Source: Prescottella subtropica
GTDB lineage: Bacteria; Actinomycetota; Actinomycetes; Mycobacteriales; Mycobacteriaceae
DNA: 57,756 bases
NCBI RefSeq assembly: GCF_005434945.1
Contig: NZ_SKCH01000023.1
Span: 1-57,756, forward strand
Direction of reading: 5' to 3'
The translations under genes and the position numbers were made by a program. Numbering within the stretch: position 1 is the stretch's first letter; every line of letters begins with the position of its first letter. Below, piece by piece: positions 7,586 to 19,218 of the stretch. The notes under the pieces were generated by a model. It worked only from the letters and a program-made list of their open reading frames with translations. It was not told where the DNA came from and searched no databases.

Positions 7586-7787
7586 CGCCCCACGCTTCGA
7601 CCCGTTCACCGGCCGCCCCGCCGGCACCGACGACGTCGTATCGATGTCCGCGCGACTGGGTCTCGAACCGCCCCGGTTCTGTGCGGAGTGCGGCCGGCGC
7701 ATGGTCGTGCAGATCAGCCCCGACGGATGGTGGGCCGAGTGTTCCCGTCACGGTGTCCTCGATTCGGCCACGCTCGGACGCAGGTAA
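7572..7787 (+). CDS. bsaP: biotin synthase auxiliary protein
   Basis: A 71-residue protein overlapping the end of bioB by 14 bp. It shows [19 protein letters not shown] and [11 protein letters not shown]: three cysteines in a CxxC...C pattern, the signature of the actinobacterial protein encoded beside bioB (Rv1590 in M. tuberculosis). In mycobacteria this protein was reported to be needed for BioB activity, perhaps through an iron-sulfur cluster. The start ATG 7572 is internal to bioB, consistent with coupled translation. Confidence 0.88.
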   Translation: MPRSDAPRFDPFTGRPAGTDDVVSMSARLGLEPPRFCAECGRRMVVQISPDGWWAECSRHGVLDSATLGRR

Positions 7788-7797
7788 CGTCGCGCGG

Positions 7798-8352
7798 GTG
7801 ACGACATCTCCGCATTCGCCCCGGCGCACCCTCGCGCGGATCACCGGCCTGCTCACGGTGGTCGGCGCGCTCGCCGGGGTCGTGTGGGCGCTGCTCGCGC
7901 CGGGCGTGCGGATGCTCGTCGTCGAGCAGGACCGGGGTGTCCTGCTGACCTCCGAATCGCAGCACCATTTCGTGGCGACCGCGATGTTCTGCGGCATCGG
8001 CCTGGTGGTCGGGGTGCTGTCGGCGGTCGTGGTGTGGGGGGTGCGGCGGGTGCGTGGGCCGGCTGCGGTGGCCGTGCTGGTCGTCGGGTCCGGTCTGAGC
8101 GCGGGGGCCGCGATCCTCGCCGGAGCCGGGGTGGCGTCGCTGCGCTTCCCGGACGTGGATTCGCCGGCCGTGGGATCCATCATTGCGGTCGCGCCCGGTA
8201 TCGGGACACCGACGGTGCTGATCGTGCAGCCGCTCTTCGCGGCCCTGACCTATCTGCTGCTCGCCGGCATGAGCCCGCACGACGACCTCGACACCGGGGC
8301 GGTCACGGAACCGGCCGATCCCGCTGCAGTGCCTTCGCCGCTCGCGCCGTGA
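7798..8352 (+). CDS. DUF2567 family membrane protein
   Basis: A 184-residue protein with about four transmembrane segments: near residues 12-35, 60-85, 90-115 and 135-160. A conserved-looking loop lies between the first two (EQDRGVLLTSESQHHFVATAMF). Same position as Rv1591 (DUF2567) after bioB and bsaP in mycobacteria. Function is unknown. GTG 7798 is the first plausible start after bsaP, 10 bp downstream of its stop, so co-transcription with bioB is possible. Confidence 0.8.
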   Translation: MTTSPHSPRRTLARITGLLTVVGALAGVVWALLAPGVRMLVVEQDRGVLLTSESQHHFVATAMFCGIGLVVGVLSAVVVWGVRRVRGPAAVAVLVVGSGLSAGAAILAGAGVASLRFPDVDSPAVGSIIAVAPGIGTPTVLIVQPLFAALTYLLLAGMSPHDDLDTGAVTEPADPAAVPSPLAP

Positions 8353-8464
8353 ACGTCGTGAACGCGGTGGCGTCGACGATCCTGCCGGAACAGGTGGTGG
8401 GTGACACCACTCGGACTGGGGACGATATCGAGATGGAACCGGTCGTGCAGGTTGCCGGGGAACT

Positions 8465-8520
8465 GTCGCAGGGGTTGTCCGACTGTCGCAGGCCCATTCG
8501 CCGGGGAGAAACCCTGCGAC
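8465..8520. repeat. 56-bp intergenic repeat, copy 3
   Basis: Third copy, in the 269-bp gap between the convergent DUF2567 and nrtR genes. It has the ends GTCGCAGGGGTT and AAACCCTGCGAC, 47 of 56 positions identical to copy 2. Position between convergent genes would suit a bidirectional terminator, but no T-run is present on either side. Confidence 0.75.
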
Positions 8521-8621
8521 GATGGGACACCCCCTGAGACAGTGTCGCTCGCCGTTCGTCGTCGGGGAACGGGCGCCTTCCGGCGGGATGCCCCACACGT
8601 CACTGCCGGCCCGCCGCGCAC

Positions 8622-9323
8622 TCACCCCGGCGGGCGCAGTGCCGCGAATTCGTCGGTGACGCGTAGGCGGGCGTCGGTGAAGCGGTAGAGGGCGGCGGGG
8701 CGGCCGCCGGCGCGACCGGAGCGGGCGGTGTTGCCGGTGGCGGTGATGACGCGGCGGCGGGTGAGGACGCGTTGCAGATTGGTGGTGTCCACCTGGTATC
8801 CGAGTGCGGCGCAATAGATGTCGCGCAGGGTGGAGAGGGTGAATTCGTCGGGGGCGAGGGCGAACGCGATGTTGGTGTACGACAGTTTCGCGGCGAGACG
8901 GGTGCGGGCGTGGTCGACGACGGTGCCGTGGTCGAACGACATCGGTGGCAGCGCGGACACGGGATGCCATGCGGTGTCGGGGGGGAGCCGGGGATCGGCG
9001 GGCAGTGGGACGAGGCCCAGGTAGGTGGAGGCGATACGCCGGTCGCCGGGAACCCGGTGTGGGTCGCTGAACACCGACAACTGTTCGAGGTGGGCGACGT
9101 CGCGGACGTCGACCTTCTCGGCGAGCTGACGTCGGGCGGAGGTGGCGAGGTCCTCGTCGTCGCCGAGGGTGCCGCCGGGCAGGGACCACGTGCCGGACTG
9201 GGGGTCGAGGGCGCGCTGCCACAGCAGCACCATGAGCTCGTCACCTGCGGCGACACCGTCCGGTCCGGGGCGAACCTGGAACACCGCGGTGAGGACTTCG
9301 TGGACGGTGCTACCATGTGGCAT
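8622..9323 (-). CDS. nrtR: NrtR, Nudix-winged-helix repressor of NAD synthesis genes
   Basis: A 233-residue protein. The N-terminal Nudix domain (residues about 8-150) has a degenerate box (ARRQLAEKV instead of REUxEExGU) and so probably only binds ligand. The C-terminal winged helix ends in [16 protein letters not shown]. NrtR represses NAD genes and responds to ADP-ribose in other bacteria; in Mycobacterium smegmatis it lies beside nadABC as here. ATG 9323 abuts the palindromic site at 9324-9346, so it should repress itself and nadA. A longer in-frame extension upstream exists but would read through the operator. Confidence 0.88.
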   Translation of the reverse strand: MPHGSTVHEVLTAVFQVRPGPDGVAAGDELMVLLWQRALDPQSGTWSLPGGTLGDDEDLATSARRQLAEKVDVRDVAHLEQLSVFSDPHRVPGDRRIASTYLGLVPLPADPRLPPDTAWHPVSALPPMSFDHGTVVDHARTRLAAKLSYTNIAFALAPDEFTLSTLRDIYCAALGYQVDTTNLQRVLTRRRVITATGNTARSGRAGGRPAALYRFTDARLRVTDEFAALRPPG

Positions 9324-9346
9324 GTTTTCGATCCTAAGTCGAAAAC
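9324..9346. promoter_or_regulatory. NrtR operator
   Basis: Perfect inverted repeat GTTTTCGA-N7-TCGAAAAC immediately upstream of the nrtR start codon and 80 bp upstream of nadA. It matches the kind of site expected for mycobacterial NrtR from its position and symmetry. Because it touches the nrtR ATG, any nrtR transcript starting here would have little or no leader. Confidence 0.75.
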
Positions 9347-9426
9347 CTCGATTTCGGAAATTCGGGCCGGCCCGCCCGAGTTGGAGTGACGGGGTTGCCG
9401 AGCGGTCCCGTGAAGAAGGAGTGGCC

Positions 9427-10461
9427 ATGACGTCAACGGTGTGGGCGGGTGCTGCCGGACAGATCCAGGACGGTCCCGGTGGATACACCGGCATCGAGGC
9501 CGGGCCCGAGTGGGCGGCCGAGGTGCGTCGTCTGGCGAAGGAACGGAACGCCACGATCCTGGCGCACAACTATCAGCTGCCCGAGATCCAGGACGTCGCC
9601 GACCATGTCGGTGACTCGCTGGCGCTCTCGCGGATCGCTGCGGAGGCCGAAGAGGGCACCATCGTGTTCTGCGGTGTGCACTTCATGGCCGAGACCGCGA
9701 AGATCCTCAGCCCGGAGAAGACGGTGCTGATCCCGGACGAGCGGGCCGGCTGCTCGCTCGCCGACTCGATTACCGCCGACCAGTTGCGGGAGTGGAAGGC
9801 CGAGCGCCCCGACGCGCTGGTGGTGTCGTACGTCAACACCACCGCCGAGGTGAAGGGTCTGACGGACATCTGCTGCACGTCGTCGAACGCGGTCGACGTC
9901 GTCGCCTCGATCGACGCCGACCGGGAGGTGCTGTTCCTGCCGGACCAGTTCCTCGGTGCCCACGTCAAGCGCGTCACCGGACGGACGAACATGCACATCT
10001 GGGCCGGCGAATGCCACGTCCACGCGGGCATCAACGGCGACGAGCTCACCGCGAAGGCGAAGAGCCACCCGGACGCCGAACTGTTCGTGCACCCCGAATG
10101 TGGTTGCGCCACCTCGGCGCTCTACCTCGCCGGCGAGGGTTTCGTGCCGGAGGACAAGGTCAAGATCCTCTCGACGGGCGGCATGCTCGACGCGGCCCGG
10201 GAGACCGGTGCCACGCAGGTGCTCGTCGCCACCGAGGTCGGCATGCTGCACCAGCTGCGCAAGGCGGCGCCGGGCGTCGACTTCCAGGCAGTCAACGATC
10301 GCGCGTCGTGCCCGTACATGAAGATGATCACCCCGGCCGCGCTGCTGCGCTGCCTCGCCGAGGGCAAGGACGAGGTCCACGTCGCCGCCGACGTCGCGGA
10401 GCGGGCCCGCAAGTCGGTGCAGCGCATGATCGAGATCGGCAACCCGGGCGGCGGCGAGTAA
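9427..10461 (+). CDS. nadA: quinolinate synthase
   Basis: A 344-residue enzyme that condenses iminoaspartate with dihydroxyacetone phosphate to make quinolinate, using a [4Fe-4S] cluster. Landmarks are [51 protein letters not shown] and [11 protein letters not shown], which supply the cluster cysteines. ATG 9427 follows AAGGAG. First gene of nadABC; its stop shares an adenine with the nadB ATG (TAATG). Confidence 0.97.
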   Translation: MTSTVWAGAAGQIQDGPGGYTGIEAGPEWAAEVRRLAKERNATILAHNYQLPEIQDVADHVGDSLALSRIAAEAEEGTIVFCGVHFMAETAKILSPEKTVLIPDERAGCSLADSITADQLREWKAERPDALVVSYVNTTAEVKGLTDICCTSSNAVDVVASIDADREVLFLPDQFLGAHVKRVTGRTNMHIWAGECHVHAGINGDELTAKAKSHPDAELFVHPECGCATSALYLAGEGFVPEDKVKILSTGGMLDAARETGATQVLVATEVGMLHQLRKAAPGVDFQAVNDRASCPYMKMITPAALLRCLAEGKDEVHVAADVAERARKSVQRMIEIGNPGGGE

Positions 10462-12047
10462 TGCCCGCCGCGGCCGGGAACGAGGGGGTGCAGTGGGAGG
10501 CCCGTGCGGACCTGGTCGTCGTCGGTGGTGGGGTCGCGGGTCTGACCGCGGCCCGCACCGCCGCACAGCGGGGCCTGACGGTGCTCGTGCTGAGCAAGGG
10601 TGGCCCCACCGACACCGCCACCCAGTACGCGCAGGGCGGCATCGCGGTGGTGGGGGATCCGCGGACCGACTCGGTGGATTCGCACACCGGTGACACGTGC
10701 GTCGCCGGGGTCGGACTGTGCGACGGGGTCGCGGTCCGGTCGATCGTGTCGGCCGGGCGGGAGGCGTTCGCCGCGCTCACCGCGCTCGGGGCGGTGTTCG
10801 ACGTCGGCTCCGACGGGCACATCTCCCGGACCCGTGAGGGCGGGCACAGCACCCGCCGCATCGTGCACGCCGGCGGTGACGCGACCGGCGCCGAGGTGCA
10901 ACGGGCGCTCAATGCGGCCGGGATGCCGGTGATCTTCGGGGCCGCCGCGGCCCGCGTCACCACCGACGCCCGCGGCGTCACCGGTGTGATCGTGGTGTCC
11001 GACAAAGGACTCGGTGTCGTCCACGCCCCGACGGTGGCGCTCGCGACGGGCGGCCTGGGACAGCTGTACTCGTGCAGCACCAACCCGGCGGGCGCGACCG
11101 GCGACGGTATCGCGCTCGCCCTCGAGGCGGGTGCGACGGTCGCCGACCTCGAGTTCGTCCAGTTCCATCCCACCGTGCTGTTCGCGCCGGGCGGGACCGG
11201 ACGCCGGCCCCTGGTCAGCGAGGCGGTGCGCGGCGAGGGTGCCCGCCTGGTCGACGCCGACGGCCGTTCGGTCACCGACGGTGTGCACCCGCAGGGGGAT
11301 CTGGCGCCGCGGGACGTCGTCTCCCGGGCGATCGCCCGCCGGTTGCGCGAGACCGGAACCGACCACGTGTACCTCGACGCCCGGCACCTGACCGGGTTCG
11401 CCGCCCGGTTCCCGACCGTCACGGCGTCGTGCCTGGCCGCGGGTATCGACCCGGCCCACCAACTGATTCCGGTCGCCCCGGCCGCGCACTACTCGTGCGG
11501 CGGCGTCGTCACCGACGTGCACGGGCGCACCGGGGTGCCGGGCCTGTTCGCGGTCGGCGAGGTCGCCCGCACCGGACTGCACGGCGCGAACCGGTTGGCG
11601 TCCAACAGTCTCCTCGAGGGTCTGGTCGTCGGGGAACGCGTCGGACACGCCGCGATCGAGCGGGCGGGACTGCCCGTGGAGGCCGACGATCTGCTGCTGC
11701 CGTTCCGGCGCCGGACGCCCCGCGACCGGGTGCAGGCACTGATGACCGCGCACGCATCCGTCGTCCGTGACGGTGCCGGACTCGATACGGCGGCAACTGA
11801 ACTGCGCACCGGCGCAGTCGTGGTCGCCGGCCACGGCCGCGCCCTCGAGGACACCGCGCTCGCGGTCGCGGCGTCGGCGCTGGTGCTGGCGGCGTCGCAG
11901 CGGCGGGAGAGTCGCGGCTGTCACACTCGCGTCGACCATCCGGACACGTCCGACGCCTTCCGGCGCAGCATCCCCGTGCGGATCGGCCGCGACGGCGAAC
12001 TCGAGTCGGCGGATGCCGACGTATTGCTATCGATAGGAGCACAGTGA
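10461..12047 (+). CDS. nadB: L-aspartate oxidase
   Basis: A 528-residue FAD enzyme that oxidises aspartate to iminoaspartate, feeding NadA. The FAD fingerprint is VVVGGGVAGLTAARTA near residues 15-30. Also seen are YAQGGIAVV, GGHSTRRIVHAGGDATG, EFVQFHPT, HYSCGGVVTDVHGRT and HGANRLASNSLLEGLV, all typical of NadB. The C-terminal helical domain is present and length is normal. Start ATG 10461 overlaps nadA; its end overlaps nadC by four bases. Confidence 0.96.
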   Translation: MPAAAGNEGVQWEARADLVVVGGGVAGLTAARTAAQRGLTVLVLSKGGPTDTATQYAQGGIAVVGDPRTDSVDSHTGDTCVAGVGLCDGVAVRSIVSAGREAFAALTALGAVFDVGSDGHISRTREGGHSTRRIVHAGGDATGAEVQRALNAAGMPVIFGAAAARVTTDARGVTGVIVVSDKGLGVVHAPTVALATGGLGQLYSCSTNPAGATGDGIALALEAGATVADLEFVQFHPTVLFAPGGTGRRPLVSEAVRGEGARLVDADGRSVTDGVHPQGDLAPRDVVSRAIARRLRETGTDHVYLDARHLTGFAARFPTVTASCLAAGIDPAHQLIPVAPAAHYSCGGVVTDVHGRTGVPGLFAVGEVARTGLHGANRLASNSLLEGLVVGERVGHAAIERAGLPVEADDLLLPFRRRTPRDRVQALMTAHASVVRDGAGLDTAATELRTGAVVVAGHGRALEDTALAVAASALVLAASQRRESRGCHTRVDHPDTSDAFRRSIPVRIGRDGELESADADVLLSIGAQ

Positions 12048-12907
12048 GCACCACGCAGGACCGACTCGATCCGCAGGAGACGCTCGCCCTGGTGCGCACC
12101 GCACTGGACGAGGACCTCCGCTACGGCCCGGACGTCACGTCGGTGGCCACCGTGCCCGCCGACGCCGTCGCCGAGGCGTCCGTGGTCAGCCGCGCGGTCG
12201 GCACCGTCGCCGGTGTCGACGTCGGCCTGGTGGTGCTCGACGAGGTGATCGGTGCCGGCAACTACGAGGTGATCCACCGGGTCGCCGACGGCACCCGCGT
12301 CGTGCCGGGCGACGCCGTCCTCACGGTGAAGGCGCCGACGCTGGCACTGCTCACCGCCGAACGCACGATGCTCAACCTGATGTGCCACCTGTCCGGGATC
12401 GCGACCGCGACGGCGGCATGGGTCGACGCCGTCGACGGTACCGACTGCAAGATCCGGGACAGTCGTAAGACGCTGCCCGGGCTGCGCGGCCTGCAGAAGT
12501 ACGCGGTCCGCGCCGGGGGCGGCGTCAACCACCGGATGGGACTCGGTGACGCGGCGCTCATCAAGGACAACCACGTCGTCGCGGCCGGGTCGGTCGTCGC
12601 CGCGCTGCGCGCGGTGAAGGCGGTCGCCCCCGACATCGAGTGCGAGGTGGAGGTCGACACCCTCGAGCAGTTGGATGCGGTCCTCGCCGAGGGTGCGGAA
12701 CTTGTTCTGCTGGACAACTTTCCGCTGTGGCAGACGCAGACTGCGGTGCAGCGCCGCGACACGGTCTCGCCGTCCACCCGGCTCGAGTCGTCCGGCGGGC
12801 TGACCCTCGACGTGGCCGCCGACTACGCCGCGACCGGTGTCGACTACCTCGCCGTCGGCGCGCTCACCCACTCGGTGACGGTCCTCGACCTCGGCCTGGA
12901 CATGTGA
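12044..12907 (+). CDS. nadC: nicotinate-nucleotide pyrophosphorylase (carboxylating)
   Basis: A 287-residue quinolinate phosphoribosyltransferase that makes nicotinate mononucleotide. Typical motifs are DEDLRYGPDVTS, RTMLNLMCHLSGIAT, DSRKTLPGLRGLQKYAVRAGGGVNHR, LIKDNHV and LESSGGL. GTG 12044 overlaps the nadB TGA and has AGGAG 6 bp upstream. With nadA and nadB it completes de novo NAD synthesis, all downstream of the NrtR site. Confidence 0.97.
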   Translation: MSTTQDRLDPQETLALVRTALDEDLRYGPDVTSVATVPADAVAEASVVSRAVGTVAGVDVGLVVLDEVIGAGNYEVIHRVADGTRVVPGDAVLTVKAPTLALLTAERTMLNLMCHLSGIATATAAWVDAVDGTDCKIRDSRKTLPGLRGLQKYAVRAGGGVNHRMGLGDAALIKDNHVVAAGSVVAALRAVKAVAPDIECEVEVDTLEQLDAVLAEGAELVLLDNFPLWQTQTAVQRRDTVSPSTRLESSGGLTLDVAADYAATGVDYLAVGALTHSVTVLDLGLDM

Positions 12908-12923
12908 CGCGTAGCGTGGAGGC

Positions 12924-13394
12924 ATGAGCGACTCGAACGTTGTCGCAGTCGATCGAGGTCCACGCCGGATAGCCCGCCGGGTCACGGTGGCGGCGGCGCC
13001 GTCGACGGTGTTCGCCCTGATCGCCGATCCACGTCGGCATCACGAACTGGACGGTTCGGGGACGGTGCGCGGCGCCGTGTCCGGGCCGGACCGACTCGGC
13101 CCCGACTCTGCGTTCACCGTGTCGATGACGATGTTCGGGGTGCCGTACCGGATCACGAGCCGAGTGGTCGATTTCGACGACGGACGTGTCGTCGAGTGGA
13201 GACACCCGCTCGGTCATCACTGGCGCTGGGAACTCGAGGAGACCGCGCCGGGACGCACGTCGGTGACCGAGGTGTTCGACTATTCGATGGTGCGGTTCCC
13301 CCAGTGGGTGCAGTGGATGGGGTTCCGGGCGAGGAACGAGCAGGGCATCACGGCCACGCTCGCCCGTCTGCGCGAGCGTTACCCCGACGCGTGA
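12924..13394 (+). CDS. SRPBCC family protein
   Basis: A 156-residue protein of the START/polyketide-cyclase-like fold. It opens with ARRVTVAAAPSTVFALIADPRRHHELDGSGTVRG and later reads DFDDGRVVEWRHPLGHHWRWELEE, both usual for SRPBCC proteins that bind small hydrophobic ligands. No partner enzyme identifies the ligand. It begins 16 bp after nadC with a GTGGAGG ribosome binding site and may be co-transcribed with it. Confidence 0.8.
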   Translation: MSDSNVVAVDRGPRRIARRVTVAAAPSTVFALIADPRRHHELDGSGTVRGAVSGPDRLGPDSAFTVSMTMFGVPYRITSRVVDFDDGRVVEWRHPLGHHWRWELEETAPGRTSVTEVFDYSMVRFPQWVQWMGFRARNEQGITATLARLRERYPDA

Positions 13395-13547
13395 CCGATC
13401 TGCGGCGCAGTGGCGGGGTGTGGTGATTCCCCACCCTGGGGTCTCTTTCCCGGGTGTCCGCCCAGGTCGAAAATGGTATGTGTCCGGATCGGTGCGGCCG
13501 TGGACACATCGCGGCCCTCCGGCATCACATCCACAGGTGGAGGAGCC

Positions 13548-13676
13548 ATGCTCGGAATCGCATTGGGATTGGGCGCCGCGGCATTCTCGATCGGACTCAG
13601 CGCGATAGGGCTGGGGATCGGTCTCATGCTCAGTGACGCGTCGGTCAAGCACGATGTCCGTCGACTCACCCGTTGA
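13548..13676 (+). CDS. small membrane protein with S74-like tail
   Basis: A 42-residue protein, mostly one long hydrophobic, glycine-rich segment (residues 2-29), ending LSDASVKHDVRRLTR. A strong GGAGGAG ribosome binding site precedes ATG 13548. The last 14 residues resemble the opening motif of peptidase S74 chaperone domains (SDxxLKxDIRxL). The next gene, in another frame, has the rest of an S74-like domain. It may be a real small protein or the first part of a frameshifted gene. Confidence 0.5.
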   Translation: MLGIALGLGAAAFSIGLSAIGLGIGLMLSDASVKHDVRRLTR

Positions 13677-14046
13677 ACAGTGGGTCGACACCACGCAGGG
13701 ACGGGTGCGGGCCCAGGTCCGCGCACGTACCCGGCATCCGGTGGCGTGGCTGCGTTCGGCGGTCACCCACCGGCGTGGTGTCGGGACGCGGCCCGCGTCG
13801 GCCGGTGCCGACGAGGTCCTCGACCGGCTCACCGACCTGCCGGTGAGTGTGTGGACCTACGGGTTCGATCATCCGTCGGTCCGGCATCTGGGTCCGATGT
13901 CGCAGGACTTCGCGACCGCGTTCGGTCTCGGCGCATCCACCCACCGGATCGACCCGGTCGACGCGATCGGCGTGTGCATGGCGAGCATCCAGGCCCTGCA
14001 GCGGCGGGTCGCCGCACTGGAGGCGGAACTGGAACGCCGGGAGTGA
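13654..14046 (+). CDS. peptidase S74 (intramolecular chaperone)-like domain protein
   Basis: A 130-residue protein whose C-terminal 75 residues resemble the S74 chaperone domain of phage tail fibres and some cell-surface proteins: LPVSVWTYGFDHPSVRHLGPMSQDFATAFGL, VDAIGVCMASIQALQRRVAALEAELERR. The final coiled-coil helix is typical. The opening SDxxLK motif is missing here but is present in another frame at the end of the preceding ORF, which it overlaps by 23 bp. GTG 13633 is an alternative start. No phage genes are nearby. Confidence 0.6.
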   Translation: MSVDSPVEQWVDTTQGRVRAQVRARTRHPVAWLRSAVTHRRGVGTRPASAGADEVLDRLTDLPVSVWTYGFDHPSVRHLGPMSQDFATAFGLGASTHRIDPVDAIGVCMASIQALQRRVAALEAELERRE

Positions 14047-14049
14047 CGC

Positions 14050-14667
14050 TCACACCGCGGCCGCGAGTGCGGCCGCGGCCACGAAGAACAGTGCCGCGAA
14101 CACCCTGCTCGTGGCGAGCTGCTGACGGGGCGACCGCAGTGCCCGCAGCAGTCGTGCGGCGAGGCCCGTGTACCCGGTCATGACGGCCGTGTCGACGGCC
14201 ACCATCGTCGCGGCCATGAGCGCGTACTGCGGCAGCAGCGGGGCGGACGGGTCCAGGAACTGCGGCAGCACCGCGAGCATGAACACGATCGCCTTCGGAT
14301 TGCTCGCATTGACGAGGAACGCCCGCGTCACCAGCGCCGCCGCCGACCCCCGTCCGTCGCCGTCCGTCACCTCGATCTCGACGGGCGTCGAACGCCACTG
14401 CCGCACACCGAGATACGCGAGATAGGCGACGCCGAACCATTTCACGGTCAGGAACGCGGTCGTCGAACCGGCCAGTAGTGCGCCCACCCCGGCCGCGACG
14501 ATCGCGATCTGCAGCAGCAGCGCCAGTTGCAACCCGAGGATGTTCCAGTATCCGCGCCGGAACCCGTGCTGCAGGCCCGTCGACATCGACGCGATCGCGC
14601 CGGCCCCCGGCGACAGACTGATCACCCAGGCAGCGCCGAAGAACGCCGACCAGAGCTGCCACGACAC
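14050..14667 (-). CDS. LysE/RhtB family exporter
   Basis: A 205-residue integral membrane protein with about six transmembrane segments. The family signature near the start reads WVISLSPGAGAIASMSTGLQHGFRRGYWNILGLQL, and FLVNASNPKAIVFMLAVLPQFL lies in the middle, as usual in amino-acid exporters of this family. Substrate cannot be told. Start is GTG 14667. Convergent with the S74-like gene, 3 bp apart, and just downstream of the glycosidase gene on the same strand. Confidence 0.88.
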   Translation of the reverse strand: MSWQLWSAFFGAAWVISLSPGAGAIASMSTGLQHGFRRGYWNILGLQLALLLQIAIVAAGVGALLAGSTTAFLTVKWFGVAYLAYLGVRQWRSTPVEIEVTDGDGRGSAAALVTRAFLVNASNPKAIVFMLAVLPQFLDPSAPLLPQYALMAATMVAVDTAVMTGYTGLAARLLRALRSPRQQLATSRVFAALFFVAAAALAAAV

Positions 14668-14684
14668 GGGGTCGAAGTGTAGGC

Positions 14685-15989
14685 CTAGCTGCCGCTGCTG
14701 CCGCTACCGAGGCAACTGAACAGCGGGTCGACGAGTGAGCAGAACGCGGCCGGCCGCACCGGGTGGTAGTCGTCGGGCACGCCGTCGGCCGCAACGACGT
14801 CCCGATACGTGGTCACCGCATCGGTGGGCCGTCGGGTCAGCGCAGGGTCGGTGACGGCGTCGACCGTGTACAGGCCGAAACGCGGCCGGTACGAACCCCA
14901 TTCGTAGTTGTCGGTGATCGACCAGTAGTTGTAGCCGATCACGTCGGCGCCGTCCGCCCGCGCCCGCTCGATCCAGTAGACGTGATCGCGCAGGTGATCC
15001 GACCGGGTGTAGCCGTCCGGGCGGGGCTGCCCGTCGTCGGTGGCCATCCCGTTCTCGACGACGTACAGCGGCATGCCGGGCAGCTTCCGGTGGTACGCCG
15101 TCAGGGCGTGGTAGATCCCGTCCGGTTGCGGGACGACATCGTAGAACCGGTCGGTTGCGGCCGCGATCGCCGTGACGTTGTCGAGCGAGGCGCCGTAGTA
15201 GTAGTCGATGCCCAGGAAATCGAGCTTGTCGGTGACCCGGTCGACGAACAGCGGATCGAGCGCCCCGAACACCGCCGGGACGAACGCCAGGTTGCTGCCG
15301 ACGCGGGCGGTCGGATCGAGGGCGTGGATGCGGTCGTAGATCTCCCGGTGGGCGCGGGTCATGCCGTCGAACATCCGGGGAACGTCGGTGAGCGAGATCC
15401 CGCCGTAGGTGAGTTCGCGCTGCGCGTACGTCGTCGGCTCGTTGAACGTGATCCAGATCGCCCCGACGTCCCGGTAGCGGTCGACGACCTTCCCGGCGTT
15501 GACGAGCCAGTCGTCGACGGTCCGCGGGTCGGCCCAGCCGCCCCGGTCGGCGATCCAGCCCGGGTACACCCAGTGGTCGAGGGTGATCATCGGCGTCATG
15601 CCGTGGTCGCGGATCCGCCGGACGACGTCGTCGTAGTAGGCGAACTCGGTCTCGTCCCACCGGCCCGGTTCGGGCTGCACCCGTGCCCACTCGACACCGA
15701 ACCGGAACACGTCGACTCCGAGGCCCGCCGCGTTGTCGATGTCCTCGGCGTAGCGGTGCCGGAAGTCGACGGCATTCCCGACCGGGTCGTCGGTGCGGCC
15801 CGCCGCCGAGTAGCGCACCCAGTTGCTGTCCGGGGCCGAGCCTTCCGACTGGAATCCGGACGTCGCGACACCCCACAGGAAGTCGTCCCCCAGTGGTCCG
15901 GCCACGGCGGTCGAGGGTGCGGCGATCGGAACGGTGGCCAGTGCGACGGCCAGCGCGGTGGCGGCCAGTGCGGCAGCGAGGTCGGCCAT
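14685..15989 (-). CDS. secreted family 1 glycoside hydrolase
   Basis: A 434-residue GH1 enzyme, shorter than many at about 450-480. A signal peptide covers residues 1 to about 30 ([24 protein letters not shown]). The barrel follows with [14 protein letters not shown], the acid/base ITFNEP, the nucleophile in YVVENGMA, and the glycone-binding WSITDNYEW. Both catalytic glutamates are present, so it should be an active beta-glycosidase. The C terminus is a short Gly/Ser run after two cysteines ([10 protein letters not shown]). It has no neighbouring sugar uptake genes. Confidence 0.9.
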   Translation of the reverse strand: MADLAAALAATALAVALATVPIAAPSTAVAGPLGDDFLWGVATSGFQSEGSAPDSNWVRYSAAGRTDDPVGNAVDFRHRYAEDIDNAAGLGVDVFRFGVEWARVQPEPGRWDETEFAYYDDVVRRIRDHGMTPMITLDHWVYPGWIADRGGWADPRTVDDWLVNAGKVVDRYRDVGAIWITFNEPTTYAQRELTYGGISLTDVPRMFDGMTRAHREIYDRIHALDPTARVGSNLAFVPAVFGALDPLFVDRVTDKLDFLGIDYYYGASLDNVTAIAAATDRFYDVVPQPDGIYHALTAYHRKLPGMPLYVVENGMATDDGQPRPDGYTRSDHLRDHVYWIERARADGADVIGYNYWSITDNYEWGSYRPRFGLYTVDAVTDPALTRRPTDAVTTYRDVVAADGVPDDYHPVRPAAFCSLVDPLFSCLGSGSSGS

Positions 15990-16144
15990 GCCGGAACTCT
16001 AGAACGATCGATTGTCCGGACAGGTGTCTTTTCGGAAAGCGGCAGTTCACGGGCCGCGCCGTGTGCGCGTGGGACCGGAGGGCGACCGTGTTGCACCGAT
16101 CACGGATAATCGAGGCGAACCCCGTTCTCCAGAGAGGACCTCTC

Positions 16145-18599
<2,455 letters not shown>

Positions 18600-18600
<1 letters not shown>

Positions 18601-19214
18601 TGAGCGACCGGATCGCGCGCGTCGAACGGACGACGAGGGAGTCGAGCATCGTCGTCGAGTTGAACCTCGACGGCACCGGGAAGACCGATATCTCCACGGG
18701 CATCCCGTTCTTCGACCACATGCTCACCGCCCTCGGTGCGCACGCCAGTTTCGACCTGACGGTGCACGCGAAGGGTGACGTCGAGATCGACGCCCACCAC
18801 ACCGTCGAGGACACCGCGATCGTCCTCGGGCAGGCCCTCGGCCAGGCGCTCGGCGACAAGAAGGGCATCCGACGCTTCGGCGACGCGTTCATCCCGATGG
18901 ACGAAACCCTCGCGCACGCCTCCGTCGACGTGTCCGGACGCCCGTACTGCGTGCACACCGGGGAGCCGGAACACATGCTGCACAGTGTGATCGGCGGCTA
19001 CCCGGGTGTCCCGTACTCGACCGTCATCAACCGGCACGTGTTCGAGTCCATCGCGTCCAACGCCCGCATCGCCCTGCACGTGCGGGTGCTGTACGGACGC
19101 GACCAGCACCACATCACCGAGGCCGAGTTCAAGGCCGTCGCCCGCGCGCTGCGCGAAGCCGTCGAACCCGATCCGCGGGTGTCCGGGGTGCCGTCCACGA
19201 AGGGTGCTCTGTAG
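18600..19214 (+). CDS. hisB: imidazoleglycerol-phosphate dehydratase
   Basis: A 204-residue manganese enzyme. The metal-binding histidine motifs are [36 protein letters not shown], and [25 protein letters not shown]. It is the monofunctional form, without a phosphatase domain. ATG 18600 overlaps the hisC stop. Confidence 0.97.
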
Positions 19215-19218
19215 ACCC

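Noticed and set aside
13548-14046. Prophage remnant
   Set aside because: The S74-like domain alone is not enough; no integrase, capsid, portal or tail genes, and neighbours are core genes.
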